From Deltaproteobacteria bacterium (lineage in GTDB: Bacteria > Desulfobacterota > Desulfobacteria > Desulfobacterales > SpSt-501), in the NCBI GenBank assembly GCA_016219005.1, contig JACRCN010000030.1, positions 1 to 50,278 on the forward strand: a DNA stretch of 50,278 bases. Reading direction: 5' to 3'. The position numbers were made by a program, and so were the translations under genes. The notes below the pieces were generated by a model, which did not search any database, was not told where the DNA came from, and was given only the letters and a program-made list of their open reading frames with translations. Positions 8,193 to 16,652 of the stretch are shown here, piece after piece. Numbering within the stretch: the first letter of the stretch is position 1; the number at the start of each line of letters is the position of its first letter.

Positions 8193-8227
8193 GGTGCGGT
8201 ATTAATCGCACCCTGCCGAGAGGGTGC
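8193..8227 (-). promoter_or_regulatory. Two overlapping inverted repeats upstream of the peroxidase-like gene
   Basis: GGTGCG (8193-8198) pairs with CGCACC (8207-8212). GCACCCT (8208-8214) pairs with AGGGTGC (8221-8227). The middle GCACC arm is shared, so as RNA the hairpins would exclude each other, and as DNA they form three regularly placed GGTGC boxes. Another GCACC lies at 8165-8169. If transcription starts from the TATAAT at 8129-8134, the repeats lie about 80 bp upstream of the start and are a protein-binding site rather than a leader. Confidence 0.5.
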
Positions 8228-8972
8228 ACTAATTCTCACCGCTGTGTTTGGTAAGAGTCTAAAAAAATTGCTTTATCTATGAGAAGCAAGAACGGTTGCA
8301 GATGAGTCGCTATCGTCGGGCTGAAAGAGAGAGAATTGGCGCTTGGTCCGGCAGTCCGATGATCGCTTCTCTATCATCGTCGAAGAGAGGCTTAAATACG
8401 GTGAATAATGTATTTTGGGAAAATAATCCCTGCGGTGGTGTCCTCGATGAAAGCCTTGAAAGAGTAAGGTCCAGAACTTTGACTTAACCCTGAACCGATA
8501 GGTTTGTTTTTATGTAGTTCATTATATAAAACGCATTATTTTACTGCCTGTTTTATATACTTTTATTACATAAAAATGCCTGTGGTTAATCTTCAACTGA
8601 GAATCTGCTAAGGCAGGATCAAAGAACTTCAATGTTTCAGGCTTCAATATCACTATCAGTTTTTCTCAAGAGCTCGGTGGGTGATAGGATTTTGTTTCAT
8701 TTTTGGGTGGGGTATTAAAATGGTAGCAAGTCAATATCACAGGCTGGCTGCTTGGAGAATACGTCGGATGGTATCCCAGACAATGTCAATGGTGCAATAG
8801 TCAATAGAAATCAAACGAATCTTGCGGTTGCTCCGAGGGTTGGACTGCGTGCCGTGGTCGAATCCTGCCAGATCACCGAAAGTCATTGCATCTTTCGTCA
8901 GGTAATCTTAGTATCATATAAGAAGCTATCTCAAAAATGCGGCATTGGCGATAATGCTGCTGCAGAGGATTC

Positions 8973-8978
8973 AGGAGG
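8973..8978 (+). promoter_or_regulatory. AGGAGG ribosome site ahead of a possible ATC start
   Basis: A perfect AGGAGG is followed after 4 nt by ATC at 8983-8985. This is in frame with the methyltransferase and gives the family's normal length. No ATG, GTG or TTG occurs in frame between this site and the conserved domain. Confidence 0.5.
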
Positions 8979-8982
8979 AGCG

Positions 8983-9759
8983 ATCAGCGCCGCCAAACCA
9001 GATTGGGACCCGCGGCAATATCTGCATTTTGCCGACGAGCGGCTCCGCCCTGCCATCGACCTTGCTGCCCGCATCGGACATCCAGGCCCGCGGCGTGTGA
9101 TTGATCTGGGTTGCGGGACCGGCAACGCGCTACCCGTCCTTTCTGCGCGATTCCCCAACGCAGAGCTGGTTGGGGTGGACAGCTCCCCGGCCATGCTCGA
9201 AAAGGCGAATTCAGCAGGCTTTACGACCCAACTCGCCGATATTGCGACCTGGTCGCCACCGCAACCCGTGGACGTAATCTTCAGTAACGCCGCATTACAG
9301 TGGCTGCCCGACCATGCTGCATTGTTCCCCAGATTGCTTGCCTGCCTTGCACCCGGAGGGATTCTGGCGGTCCAAATGCCTGCCATGCACAACGAGCCCG
9401 TACGCGCTCTTCAGTCGGCGATCGCCTTGTCGGGTCCCTGGTCCAAACAGCTATCTGGAGTAACAAGCGCGCCGCCCGTTCTCGAACCCGCCGCCTATTA
9501 CGATCTGCTGTCTGAGCGTGTCTGCGCAGTTGAAATATGGATAACGCAATATCTGCACGTATTGCGCGGCGAAGACCCGGTGGTCCAATGGGCAATGGGG
9601 ACCAGCCTGCGACCCTACCTCGACGCGCTGCGACCGGGCGACCGGCCGGAATTTATAGCTGCGTACTCGAAGGCGTTGCGCCCCCATTACCCCCCAAGAG
9701 CCGATGGAACAGTGCTGCTGGCGTTTCGACGCCTGTTCATCCTCGCCAGAAAGCAATGA
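8983..9759 (+). CDS. tam: Trans-aconitate 2-methyltransferase-like SAM enzyme
   Basis: From the ATC at 8983 the product is 258 residues, the usual Tam size. It opens with WDPRQYLHFADERLRPAIDL, a Tam hallmark, then the SAM-binding motif VIDLGCGTGN, the acidic GVDSSPAML and the FSNAALQWLPDH segment. Tam methylates trans-aconitate to dispose of this aconitase inhibitor in the cytoplasm. The frame stays open upstream to a TTG at 8752, with a GTG at 8854, but that stretch looks non-coding. The perfect ribosome site points to an unorthodox ATC start, a start codon lost by mutation, or a sequence error. It converges on the thioesterase gene. Confidence 0.78.
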   Translation: MSAAKPDWDPRQYLHFADERLRPAIDLAARIGHPGPRRVIDLGCGTGNALPVLSARFPNAELVGVDSSPAMLEKANSAGFTTQLADIATWSPPQPVDVIFSNAALQWLPDHAALFPRLLACLAPGGILAVQMPAMHNEPVRALQSAIALSGPWSKQLSGVTSAPPVLEPAAYYDLLSERVCAVEIWITQYLHVLRGEDPVVQWAMGTSLRPYLDALRPGDRPEFIAAYSKALRPHYPPRADGTVLLAFRRLFILARKQ

Positions 9760-9809
9760 GAACCTGCATAAAGGGCGCCTGCTCTTGACTTGCATGATCC
9801 AGTGGCGGC

Positions 9810-10268
9810 TTATTCGCCAAGAAACTTTTTTGATTTCAGTTTCAGGCCTTTGCCGGGCATTATCATCAATGTGGAGGTGCCGTGGGCAATGATGTCATGA
9901 TTCGCATTCAATACGCTGGACTCGGCATAGCAAATCGTATTCCCTGATCTAATCGCACGACCTTCAGCGGTTAGCAATCCATTTTCAACCGGTTTAAGGT
10001 AATTAAGCTTCAGATCGATATTCACCAACCCCGCATCTTCGGGAATTCTCATAAAAACAGACCAGAACGTTGCCGTATCGATCAAGGTGGCCAACACGCC
10101 GCCATGAACGATTCCATACGCCTGCAAATGGCAGTTGGCGGTTCTCAGCTCCATTACCGCCTTGTCCAATTCTATTGAATGCAATCGCATGGACATGTGC
10201 TCTGGAAAAGGACTGGTGTTGACGATCTCAACTAACTCACGAATGAATTCCGGGTTGAGTTGTGGCAC
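9810..10268 (-). CDS. PaaI-family hotdog-fold acyl-CoA thioesterase
   Basis: A 152-residue protein starting at GTG behind GAAAGGT. It has the PaaI/4HBT pattern: CHLQAYGIVHGGVLATLIDT is the long helix with its conserved HGG, followed by the beta-strands INLKLNYL-like (VNIDLKLNYLKPV) and AEGRAIRSGNT. Family members hydrolyse aryl- or acyl-CoA thioesters, often to release stalled CoA intermediates. It sits alone, convergent with the tam-like gene. Specificity cannot be read from the sequence. Confidence 0.83.
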   Translation of the reverse strand: MPQLNPEFIRELVEIVNTSPFPEHMSMRLHSIELDKAVMELRTANCHLQAYGIVHGGVLATLIDTATFWSVFMRIPEDAGLVNIDLKLNYLKPVENGLLTAEGRAIRSGNTICYAESSVLNANHDIIAHGTSTLMIMPGKGLKLKSKKFLGE

Positions 10269-10370
10269 GGGCTTACCTTTCTATCTCTTGGGTTTGGAAA
10301 TTTAAGCGCTTGTCAAACCTTTCTTCTTTTGATGGCTCCATGGACTCAAACATGACGTTTCCTCCAACGG

Positions 10371-12929
10371 CTATTTCCCTTTGGCGAGCAAGGGGAGGCG
10401 CCGGAAACGCTTGCCAGTGGCGGCAAAAAGCGCATTGACCACTGCCGGCGCTATGGGAGGGACTCCAGGTTCGCCGACCCCTGTCGGTTTCTCAGTACTT
10501 GGAATAATATGCACTTCGACCGCGGGCATACGATCAAAGCGCAACAGTTGATAGTCGGAGAAGCTCGACTGCTGGACCTCCCCAGCGTCCAGCGTAACGG
10601 CCTCTGCGAGAGCCGCCGATAGACCGAATCCGATACCACCCTCCATCTGGGCCCGAACGATCTCCGGATTGATGGCGACGCCACAGTCGACGGCGCAGAC
10701 CACGCGTTCCACTTCAAATGCCCCGTCACCGGCAACGGACACTTCGGCAACCTGTGCCACGAAGGTGTCAAAGGACTTGTGCACGGCTACACCGCGACTG
10801 CGCCCCGGCGGAAGCGGAAAACCCCAGCCGGCCTTTTCTGCGGCCAAATCCAGCACGCCCTGGTAACGCGGATGACCGGGGAGAAGGGATCGACGGAAAT
10901 CGACAGGATCGCGGCCGGCGGCTCTTGCCAGCTCGTCCAGAAAAACCTCGACGGCAAAGGCGGTATGGGTATGGCCGACCGAACGCCACCAAAGCACCGG
11001 CACCCCTACCTGCTGCGTATGCAGCTCAACTGTCAGGTTGGGTATGGCATAGGGCATGTCCCGTACGCCCTCGACAGATGTTGCGTCGATGCCGTCCTCC
11101 ACCAGCGCACCTTCGAATGGGGTATTCACCAAAACCGATTGCCCCACCAGACGATGATGCCAGGCAGTAAGATTCCCGCGCTCGTCGAGGCCGGCCCGCA
11201 CGCGATGAACGAACATCGGCCGGTAGTAGCCTCCCCTGATATCATCTTCCCGGGTCCAGACGAGGTGGATCGGAGAGCGCCCACCGATGGCTTTGGCCAC
11301 ATGCACGCCTTCCGTGATGTAATCGGACGTGGGGTTGGCCCGCCGGCCAAAGCTGCCTCCCGCAAAGAGCGTATGGATTTGGACCTGCCGGGGATCCAGA
11401 CCGGCGGCGGCCGCGGCGTTGGCCTGATCCACCGTCTGGAACTGGTCGCCCGCCCAAATCTCGCAACCGTTTTCGGAAAGCCGCACGACGCAATTGAGGG
11501 GCTCCAGCGGAGCATGTGCCAGGTACGGAAACTCGAAGGTCGCATCGAGGGTCTGGGCGGCTTTGGCCAAAGCCGCCTCCACGTCCCCGGTTTTCCGAGC
11601 TGCCCGCCCAGGGGTTTCAAGGAGCGCGCGGTATTCGTCCAGCAGTTCGACCGTGCCGCGCATTTCCGCCGCTCTGTCATCCCAGTCGATGCGCAGGGCA
11701 TCGCGGCCGCGCCGGGCCGCCCAGGAGTCGGCGGCGACCACCGCCACGCCCTGCGGAATTTCCACCACGTCGGTGACACCGGGAATCAACCGCGCCTGGG
11801 CCGCGTCAAACGACTTTAGCTTGCCGCCGAAGCGCGGCGGCCGGGCGACCATGGCGGTCAACATGTCCGGCAGTCGCACATCCAAAGCATACCGGGCGGC
11901 TGCCTGTACCTTGACCTCGATGTCGGTCCGTGCCGCCTGCCGGCCGATCAGCTCGAAGGCCTGCGGATCCTTCAGACGCACTTCATTCGGCGGAGTCATG
12001 TCGGAGGCCTTCTGCGCGAGTTCCCCGAAAGTCGCCCGGCGACCGCTCCGGCCATGCGTGACCACGCTTTTTTGCACACCGATCTCCGCAGCCGGAACAC
12101 CCCAGACAGCCGCTGCCGCCGCAATGAGCATTGCGCGAGCCGTCGCGCCGGCCTGCCGGTATTGTTCATAAGAGTTCGCAATGCTGGTGCTGCCGCCCGT
12201 TGCCTGGATGGGTCCAAAAAAAAGATTGCTGTACAATCTCTCGTCGGCCGGAGCGGATTCCACTCGCACCCAACTCCAGTCGGCATCGAGCTCTTCGGCC
12301 AGCAGGGTCGCCAGGCCGGTGTAAATCCCCTGACCCGTCTCAAAATGCTTGGCCAATACCGTCACCACGCCATCCGCGCCGATCCGGACGAAAGGATTGA
12401 GGGCGAAGGTTTCGTCCGGGCTGCTCTTCGAAGAGTTTGCGAAACTCTTTTTCGGGGAAGTTCCTGCTCCGCTCACGGACTGAAGGTGGTTTGCGGCGCG
12501 CTTGACCGCCGTCTCGATGCGGAAGTAGGTGCCGCATCGGCAGAGATTTTTTTGCATGGCCTTGGCGATGTCCGCGTCGCTGGGATCGGGCTTCTCGGAG
12601 AGGAGCGCTACCGCCTGTAGAATCTGACCGGGCTGGCAGTAGCCGCACTGGGGCACCTGCGCCTCGACCCAGGCCCGTTTGACCGGGTGATCCTCGGGAA
12701 CGCCTTCGATCGTGGTTATCTCCTTACCCTCTATTGTCTTGGCCTTGATAGTGCAAGAAGGGCGGGCCTTGCCGGCCACCAGCACGGTGCAGCCCCAACA
12801 CTGGCCCATGCCGCAGCCGAACTTTGTTCCGGTAAGCCCCAGGACATCCCGCAGGACCCAGAGAAGGGGCATTTCCGGATCCACGTCGATGGTGTAGGCT
12901 TGTCGGTTTACGGTCAAGGTCGTCATCAT
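10371..12929 (-). CDS. Single-chain isoquinoline 1-oxidoreductase-type molybdenum hydroxylase (IorA-IorB fusion)
   Basis: An 852-residue protein; the ATG at 12929 follows GGAGGAACGTC. Residues 1-150 are the small [2Fe-2S] subunit, with a plant-type cluster at C39, C44, C47, C59 and the second cluster at C95, C98, C130, C132. After a Ser/Lys-rich linker (about 155-180) the rest is the large molybdopterin subunit of the IorB type: [29 protein letters not shown] and, near the end, [12 protein letters not shown], which contains the active-site Glu. IorA and IorB are usually separate genes, and IorB often carries a Tat signal; here the chain is continuous and no Tat motif is visible at the start. 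The likely job is hydroxylation of a heteroaromatic or aldehyde substrate. No FAD subunit or XdhC-type maturation gene is adjacent. Confidence 0.88.
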   Translation of the reverse strand: MMTTLTVNRQAYTIDVDPEMPLLWVLRDVLGLTGTKFGCGMGQCWGCTVLVAGKARPSCTIKAKTIEGKEITTIEGVPEDHPVKRAWVEAQVPQCGYCQPGQILQAVALLSEKPDPSDADIAKAMQKNLCRCGTYFRIETAVKRAANHLQSVSGAGTSPKKSFANSSKSSPDETFALNPFVRIGADGVVTVLAKHFETGQGIYTGLATLLAEELDADWSWVRVESAPADERLYSNLFFGPIQATGGSTSIANSYEQYRQAGATARAMLIAAAAAVWGVPAAEIGVQKSVVTHGRSGRRATFGELAQKASDMTPPNEVRLKDPQAFELIGRQAARTDIEVKVQAAARYALDVRLPDMLTAMVARPPRFGGKLKSFDAAQARLIPGVTDVVEIPQGVAVVAADSWAARRGRDALRIDWDDRAAEMRGTVELLDEYRALLETPGRAARKTGDVEAALAKAAQTLDATFEFPYLAHAPLEPLNCVVRLSENGCEIWAGDQFQTVDQANAAAAAGLDPRQVQIHTLFAGGSFGRRANPTSDYITEGVHVAKAIGGRSPIHLVWTREDDIRGGYYRPMFVHRVRAGLDERGNLTAWHHRLVGQSVLVNTPFEGALVEDGIDATSVEGVRDMPYAIPNLTVELHTQQVGVPVLWWRSVGHTHTAFAVEVFLDELARAAGRDPVDFRRSLLPGHPRYQGVLDLAAEKAGWGFPLPPGRSRGVAVHKSFDTFVAQVAEVSVAGDGAFEVERVVCAVDCGVAINPEIVRAQMEGGIGFGLSAALAEAVTLDAGEVQQSSFSDYQLLRFDRMPAVEVHIIPSTEKPTGVGEPGVPPIAPAVVNALFAATGKRFRRLPLLAKGK

Positions 12930-13399
12930 GACGTTCCTCCGCGTGTAAGGCATGCTGCCCGTTTTTCGACCGCACTCTTACGGTTTGCAGTTTCCATCGG
13001 CATCAACAACCCGGGTCTTTGCAGCAGTTCCACTGGAGATGATATCCGTTGTGGTCGCACCTCGGCCTCATTTACCGAAGATGCATGCGGCAGCGCAGCG
13101 ATCATCGCGGTTTTGGTCAGGGCTGCATGAGCGCGGGGCGGGCCGTTGATCGCAGGTGCCGAATGCATCGACTTTCGGTTGAAGGCCGCTGTCGCATCCT
13201 TCACGTGGTTGCGTCCGGCGGCAGGATCTCGGATCGGCGGTGCGCTTCTTCGGTAGCTGCCGTTAACAGCCGACGCCGCGAGACTTTAGAATGAGGCTTA
13301 AGGATTAGGCAATGGGGTGAAACCTGTATTTTTCACAGACCGCAACATCCCGGCGCGGGTCTGAAGCGGCTGGGCAGCCGATACCACGTTTGCAGGGCC
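12930..13399. other. Intergenic region with no recognised gene
   Basis: About 470 bp between two minus-strand genes. Frames on both strands give Arg- and Ser-rich translations typical of non-coding GC-rich DNA. The promoter of the IorA-IorB gene should be at its left end. No terminator or repeat was seen. Confidence 0.4.
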
Positions 13400-14326
13400 T
13401 TAGTCTTGCTTCTGCCTGAGGTGTTGCTCGAAGAACGCAATGACCTCGCGAATGCTGTCCGCCCACGCCTTGGGATCCCCGCCTGTCGTGGCACCGCGCC
13501 CAGTGGGGGAGTTCACGTTGACGCGCTCCCCGATATACCTGATGGGCTTGTCGCTGTCGAATGAATGAAAAGCCCCCGGATAGATCTTGATCGTCACCGG
13601 ATACCCGGCTTGCCGGGCGGCTTCGGTCAGTTTCCGGCACGGTTCAGCGGGGGTCCAGTCGTCGTTTTCTCCGATGAGGATCAACAGAGGGGCGACGGAT
13701 TGATACGCGCCGATGTAATCCGTGATCGCCCCGCGTGACACGGCATCGCGCCTGCTGCGCCAGCCGCCGTATCGCGCGTTACAGGCCGGGTACAGGGCAA
13801 CCGCAGCAGCAAATCCCGCACGCTTCTCCCGCGCAAGAAAGGTGCTGTCGCTATCAGCCGCGACCATGGCGGCCAACGTCGTGGAGCCGCCATGCGAACC
13901 GCCCATGAGGCCTACCCGAAATTTATCGACGCAGGGCAAGGTGCGCAGATAGGCGAGCGCTGCATACGCGTCGCCGACGCGTCGATAAGGGCTGACCTCA
14001 CTCCGGCTGGGCGCCGGGTTGGTGCACACGCCGCCCGCGTGGCCGCGCGTCGTGAAACTATCGGGTATCAGGACGACGTATCCCTGTCCCGTTAGTTCCC
14101 TTGCCCATCGTTCGGGGGCTCCGCTTGAGCGAGGCCCGAGGCCGCTGCAGTCGTGCATGATCACGACGGCCGGAAAAGGCCCCGGCCCATCCGGCTTGAA
14201 AAAAGCAGCCGGGATCGGTTCCAAGGCGCCGTTGCGCGCGTTCGTAGGGATGGACACGGAGGATGTGGCGCTACAACCTCCGAGTAATAAGAAGGAAAGC
14301 ACCAGCAGCATGGGCCTTGCGAGCAT
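13400..14326 (-). CDS. Dienelactone hydrolase-family lipoprotein
   Basis: A 308-residue alpha/beta hydrolase with a lipoprotein signal: hydrophobic N-terminus and lipobox LLGGC, Cys18 being the lipidation site. The nucleophile elbow is G-G-S-H-G at Ser144. The likely acid lies in ENDDWTPAEPC and the His in GAFHSFD, matching the dienelactone hydrolase order. It is probably anchored in the cell envelope and hydrolyses an ester or lactone; the substrate is unknown. CAGGAAA precedes the ATG. It is followed by the ABC ATPase gene on the same strand at 14405-15181, but the 78-nt gap does not establish an operon. Confidence 0.85.
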   Translation of the reverse strand: MLARPMLLVLSFLLLGGCSATSSVSIPTNARNGALEPIPAAFFKPDGPGPFPAVVIMHDCSGLGPRSSGAPERWARELTGQGYVVLIPDSFTTRGHAGGVCTNPAPSRSEVSPYRRVGDAYAALAYLRTLPCVDKFRVGLMGGSHGGSTTLAAMVAADSDSTFLAREKRAGFAAAVALYPACNARYGGWRSRRDAVSRGAITDYIGAYQSVAPLLILIGENDDWTPAEPCRKLTEAARQAGYPVTIKIYPGAFHSFDSDKPIRYIGERVNVNSPTGRGATTGGDPKAWADSIREVIAFFEQHLRQKQD

Positions 14327-14404
14327 AGTTTTTCCTGCGAGAGGGTTAGGGGGTTAAAATCATGGGCCCAACAGGGTTTCTGTCTTCACCGCAGTTTGAG
14401 GTCC

Positions 14405-15181
14405 TCAGTGAAGGATCTGGCTCAGGAACAGGCGGGTGCGTTCGTGCCGCGGGTTCCTGAAAAACTCATCGGGAGTGTTTCCTTCCACGATCATCCCGAA
14501 GTCCATGAAGAGGACGCGATGCGCCACACTGCGCGCAAAGCCCATCTCGTGGGTGACGACGATCATGGTCATGCCCTCCCGAGCCAAAACGATCATCACG
14601 TCCAGCACCTCCTTGATCATCTCCGGATCGAGGGCTGAGGTGGGCTCGTCAAAAAGCATCACCTTCGGGGCCATGCACAGGCTTCGTGCGATGGCCACTC
14701 GCTGCTGCTGACCCCCGGAAAGCTGCCCGGGGTACTTCCGGGCCTGGTCGGCGATGTGGACCTTTTCCAGAAAACTCATGGCGGTTTCCAGCGCATCCTT
14801 TTTGGGAAATCTCCGCGCCCAGATCGGGCCCAACGTGAGGTTTTCGAGAATGGTCAGATGGGGAAAAAGATTGAAGTGCTGAAACACCATTCCCACCTCA
14901 GCCCTGACCTTTTCGATCTTCTTGATGTTGTCCGTCAGCTCCATCCCGTCCACCACGATCCTGCCGCGCTGGTGGCTCTCCAACCGGTTGAGGCAGCGGA
15001 TCAGGGTCGACTTGCCCGACCCTGAGGGGCCGCAGATGACAATTCGTTCCTGTTTCTTAACGGTCAGACTGATCCCCTTCAGGACGTGGTAGTCCCCATA
15101 CCACTTGTGCACATCGACCATTTCGATCATCGGTTTTCCGGCTTGGGGATCTTTCTCGATTGTCGATGGGGCCGTGGTCAT
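14405..15181 (-). CDS. Polar amino-acid ABC transporter ATPase (GlnQ/GltL type)
   Basis: A 258-residue ATPase with Walker [11 protein letters not shown]-loop [11 protein letters not shown], signature [15 protein letters not shown], Walker [14 protein letters not shown] and switch His in VVTHEMGF. The wording matches the His/Glu/Gln uptake ATPases closely. About 18 residues precede the domain. No permease or binding-protein gene lies on either side, so it is an orphan here and must work with subunits encoded elsewhere. GAGAGGCG precedes the ATG. Confidence 0.88.
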   Translation of the reverse strand: MTTAPSTIEKDPQAGKPMIEMVDVHKWYGDYHVLKGISLTVKKQERIVICGPSGSGKSTLIRCLNRLESHQRGRIVVDGMELTDNIKKIEKVRAEVGMVFQHFNLFPHLTILENLTLGPIWARRFPKKDALETAMSFLEKVHIADQARKYPGQLSGGQQQRVAIARSLCMAPKVMLFDEPTSALDPEMIKEVLDVMIVLAREGMTMIVVTHEMGFARSVAHRVLFMDFGMIVEGNTPDEFFRNPRHERTRLFLSQILH

Positions 15182-15586
15182 GTTCGCCTCTCATTGAGCC
15201 GTGCGGTTTTCGTCAGCCCTTTGTCGTTTTCCAACACATCTTAATCCTCAAAAAAATCGCCTGCAAGGTTCCCCGCAGCCATAGGAGCCGCCTGTAAAGT
15301 CACCATGGCGGTATTCTGAGCACAATGGTGCTTTATTAGAAAATTGGCTCACCGCAGGGCTGGTATCCGCTACATCAATCTGTGAAAAAAAGTATCCACT
15401 CACGCCAGGATTACGCTTGACAGAGTCAGCAGGTAATTTAGCCATATCAAGTATAACAGATTGATTTTAAAGTGTTTACTATCATGTAATCATAGTTGGC
15501 ACGCTTACTGCTTAAGTGACTGAACAGTGAGCGCATATCGCGCATTACCTGCATGGTATAACAAACTTTCGAAAAGGAGAGAGAAC
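15182..15586. other. Divergent regulatory region of the ABC ATPase and PEP-CTERM genes
   Basis: About 400 bp between divergent genes. It contains the sigma-54-type promoter at 15497-15513, a roughly 64-nt leader and the GAAAAGGAGAG ribosome site of the PEP-CTERM gene. The rest is moderately AT-rich with no gene. Confidence 0.5.
15497..15513 (+). promoter_or_regulatory. Sigma-54 (-24/-12) promoter of the PEP-CTERM gene
   Basis: TTGGCACGCTTACTGCT matches TGGCACG-N4-TTGCW with a single change (C for T in the -12 box) and exact GG-to-GC spacing of 12 bp. The predicted start is near 15523. PEP-CTERM genes are known to be driven by RpoN with the PrsK/PrsR system, so the site fits the gene it precedes. 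Confidence 0.75.
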
Positions 15587-16282
15587 ATGAAAAAGCTGTC
15601 ACTAAAATCATCTGCCGTTTTGTTACTGATCATGTTGTTGGGCGTTTCAGTTGCCTCTGCCACTCCCATTACGATTCTGAACGCATCGTTCGAACAGGTG
15701 TCGGGCACGTATGGGACGAATTTGGTCAACGGGCATTGGACGGTCGGGGAAGGGTCGACCGGGTTGGCCGGTTGGACCTACTCCGGCGACGGCATGTATG
15801 GAAATTGGGCCCCGGCCGGCGGCTTATACACTGCATCCGTTCCCGATGGCAGCTACATCGGCGCCCTGCACGCGGGGTCTCTTATCCAGATGCTGGATTG
15901 GGTTGTCAGCGCGAACAACCTGTTCACTTTGTCGATCGATATAGGCAACCGCACCGACATGGCGTTCCCGGAATATTCGGTGCAGCTCCTGGCAGGAAAC
16001 GCTGTGCTGGCCTCAAGCGGCGCTGTCGCCCCGGCCGAGGGTCTTTTCTCGACCCTCACCCTGTCCTATACGGCATTGGACGGAGATGCCAACCTCGGCC
16101 AGTATCTGGGCATTCAGATCGTTTCGCAAGGTCCGCACCTGAATTTCGACAACGTCCGGTTGACCAATGACTCCATCGAACGCCCGGTAAATGCTGTGCC
16201 TGAGCCATCCACCCTGATTCTATTAGGTGCAGGCATGCTTTGCCTGGCAGGCTACGGTCGAAAACATTTTAAAAAACCATAG
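15587..16282 (+). CDS. PEP-CTERM sorted surface protein
   Basis: A 231-residue exported protein starting at the ATG after AAAAGGAGAGAGAAC. Residues 1-24 form a signal peptide ending near ASATPI. The middle is Gly/Ser/Thr-rich with a beta-sandwich look (ILNASFEQ, SIDIGNRTDMAFPEYSVQ). The tail is a textbook PEP-CTERM signal: VPEPSTL, a hydrophobic LILLGAGMLCLAG stretch and a basic end. Exosortase (EpsH) recognises such tails and the proteins are exposed or released with extracellular polysaccharide. No exosortase is visible in this window. The gene is an independent unit between a sigma-54 promoter and a strong terminator. Confidence 0.9.
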   Translation: MKKLSLKSSAVLLLIMLLGVSVASATPITILNASFEQVSGTYGTNLVNGHWTVGEGSTGLAGWTYSGDGMYGNWAPAGGLYTASVPDGSYIGALHAGSLIQMLDWVVSANNLFTLSIDIGNRTDMAFPEYSVQLLAGNAVLASSGAVAPAEGLFSTLTLSYTALDGDANLGQYLGIQIVSQGPHLNFDNVRLTNDSIERPVNAVPEPSTLILLGAGMLCLAGYGRKHFKKP

Positions 16283-16306
16283 CAGATATCTTATTGCTAT
16301 CCGCTT

Positions 16307-16344
16307 AAGAGGCTGGGTGACGTTTGCCCAGCCTCTTTCCTTTT
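16307..16344 (+). terminator. Rho-independent terminator of the PEP-CTERM gene
   Basis: A perfect 11-bp stem (AAGAGGCTGGG with CCCAGCCTCTT) with a 9-nt loop is followed by TTCCTTTTCT. It starts 24 nt after the stop codon. Confidence 0.92.
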
Positions 16345-16652
16345 CTTGCGTATGTTGCCGGAATATAATCCCCTGAAAAGCGGTGGGATTGACTGAGAAA
16401 CACTATAGCTCGGTAGCCATCTTGTGGGTTCATGACACACAATACCTATTCTTATCGCGCCAAACCGTAATATCAGGCGAGGCCTTTGCGCCCGGGCGGG
16501 AATCCAAAAAGGATTTTGCAAGAGGCGCTCAAGACTTTGTTCGGTCGGAATTTAGGATGAAGGATATAGGCAGAGGGGCAAGAGATGCCAGACTGGGGTG
16601 GGCCTGCCCAGGAATTATTGGAATGCGGCCCGCCGTCAGAATCGCTGCCGGA
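16345..16652. other. Short intergenic region between convergent genes
   Basis: About 310 bp between the terminator and the end of the minus-strand operon. Translations of both strands are not protein-like and no repeat or terminator for the operon was found. Confidence 0.4.

Larger units (their letters stand above)
8097..8982. other. AT-rich intergenic region between ccp-like and tam-like genes
   Basis: Nearly 900 bp of lower GC. The left part contains overlapping palindromes and a TATAAT box on the minus strand (8129-8134) about 33 nt before the peroxidase start, with no good -35. Around 8500-8590 the sequence is very AT-rich. From 8752 a frame is open into the methyltransferase, but its translation resembles no protein. 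A 63-codon plus frame at 8296-8487 is not convincing. Confidence 0.5.

Noticed and set aside
8296-8487. Plus-strand 63-codon frame in the AT-rich gap
   Set aside because: Low-complexity translation rich in Arg/Ser, no Shine-Dalgarno.
8752-8982. N-terminal extension of the Tam-like protein
   Set aside because: Although open in frame, it has no family similarity, and a perfect ribosome site lies at its end.
10779-11819. Plus-strand frame of 346 codons
   Set aside because: Antisense shadow of the IorA-IorB gene in GC-rich DNA; no motifs.
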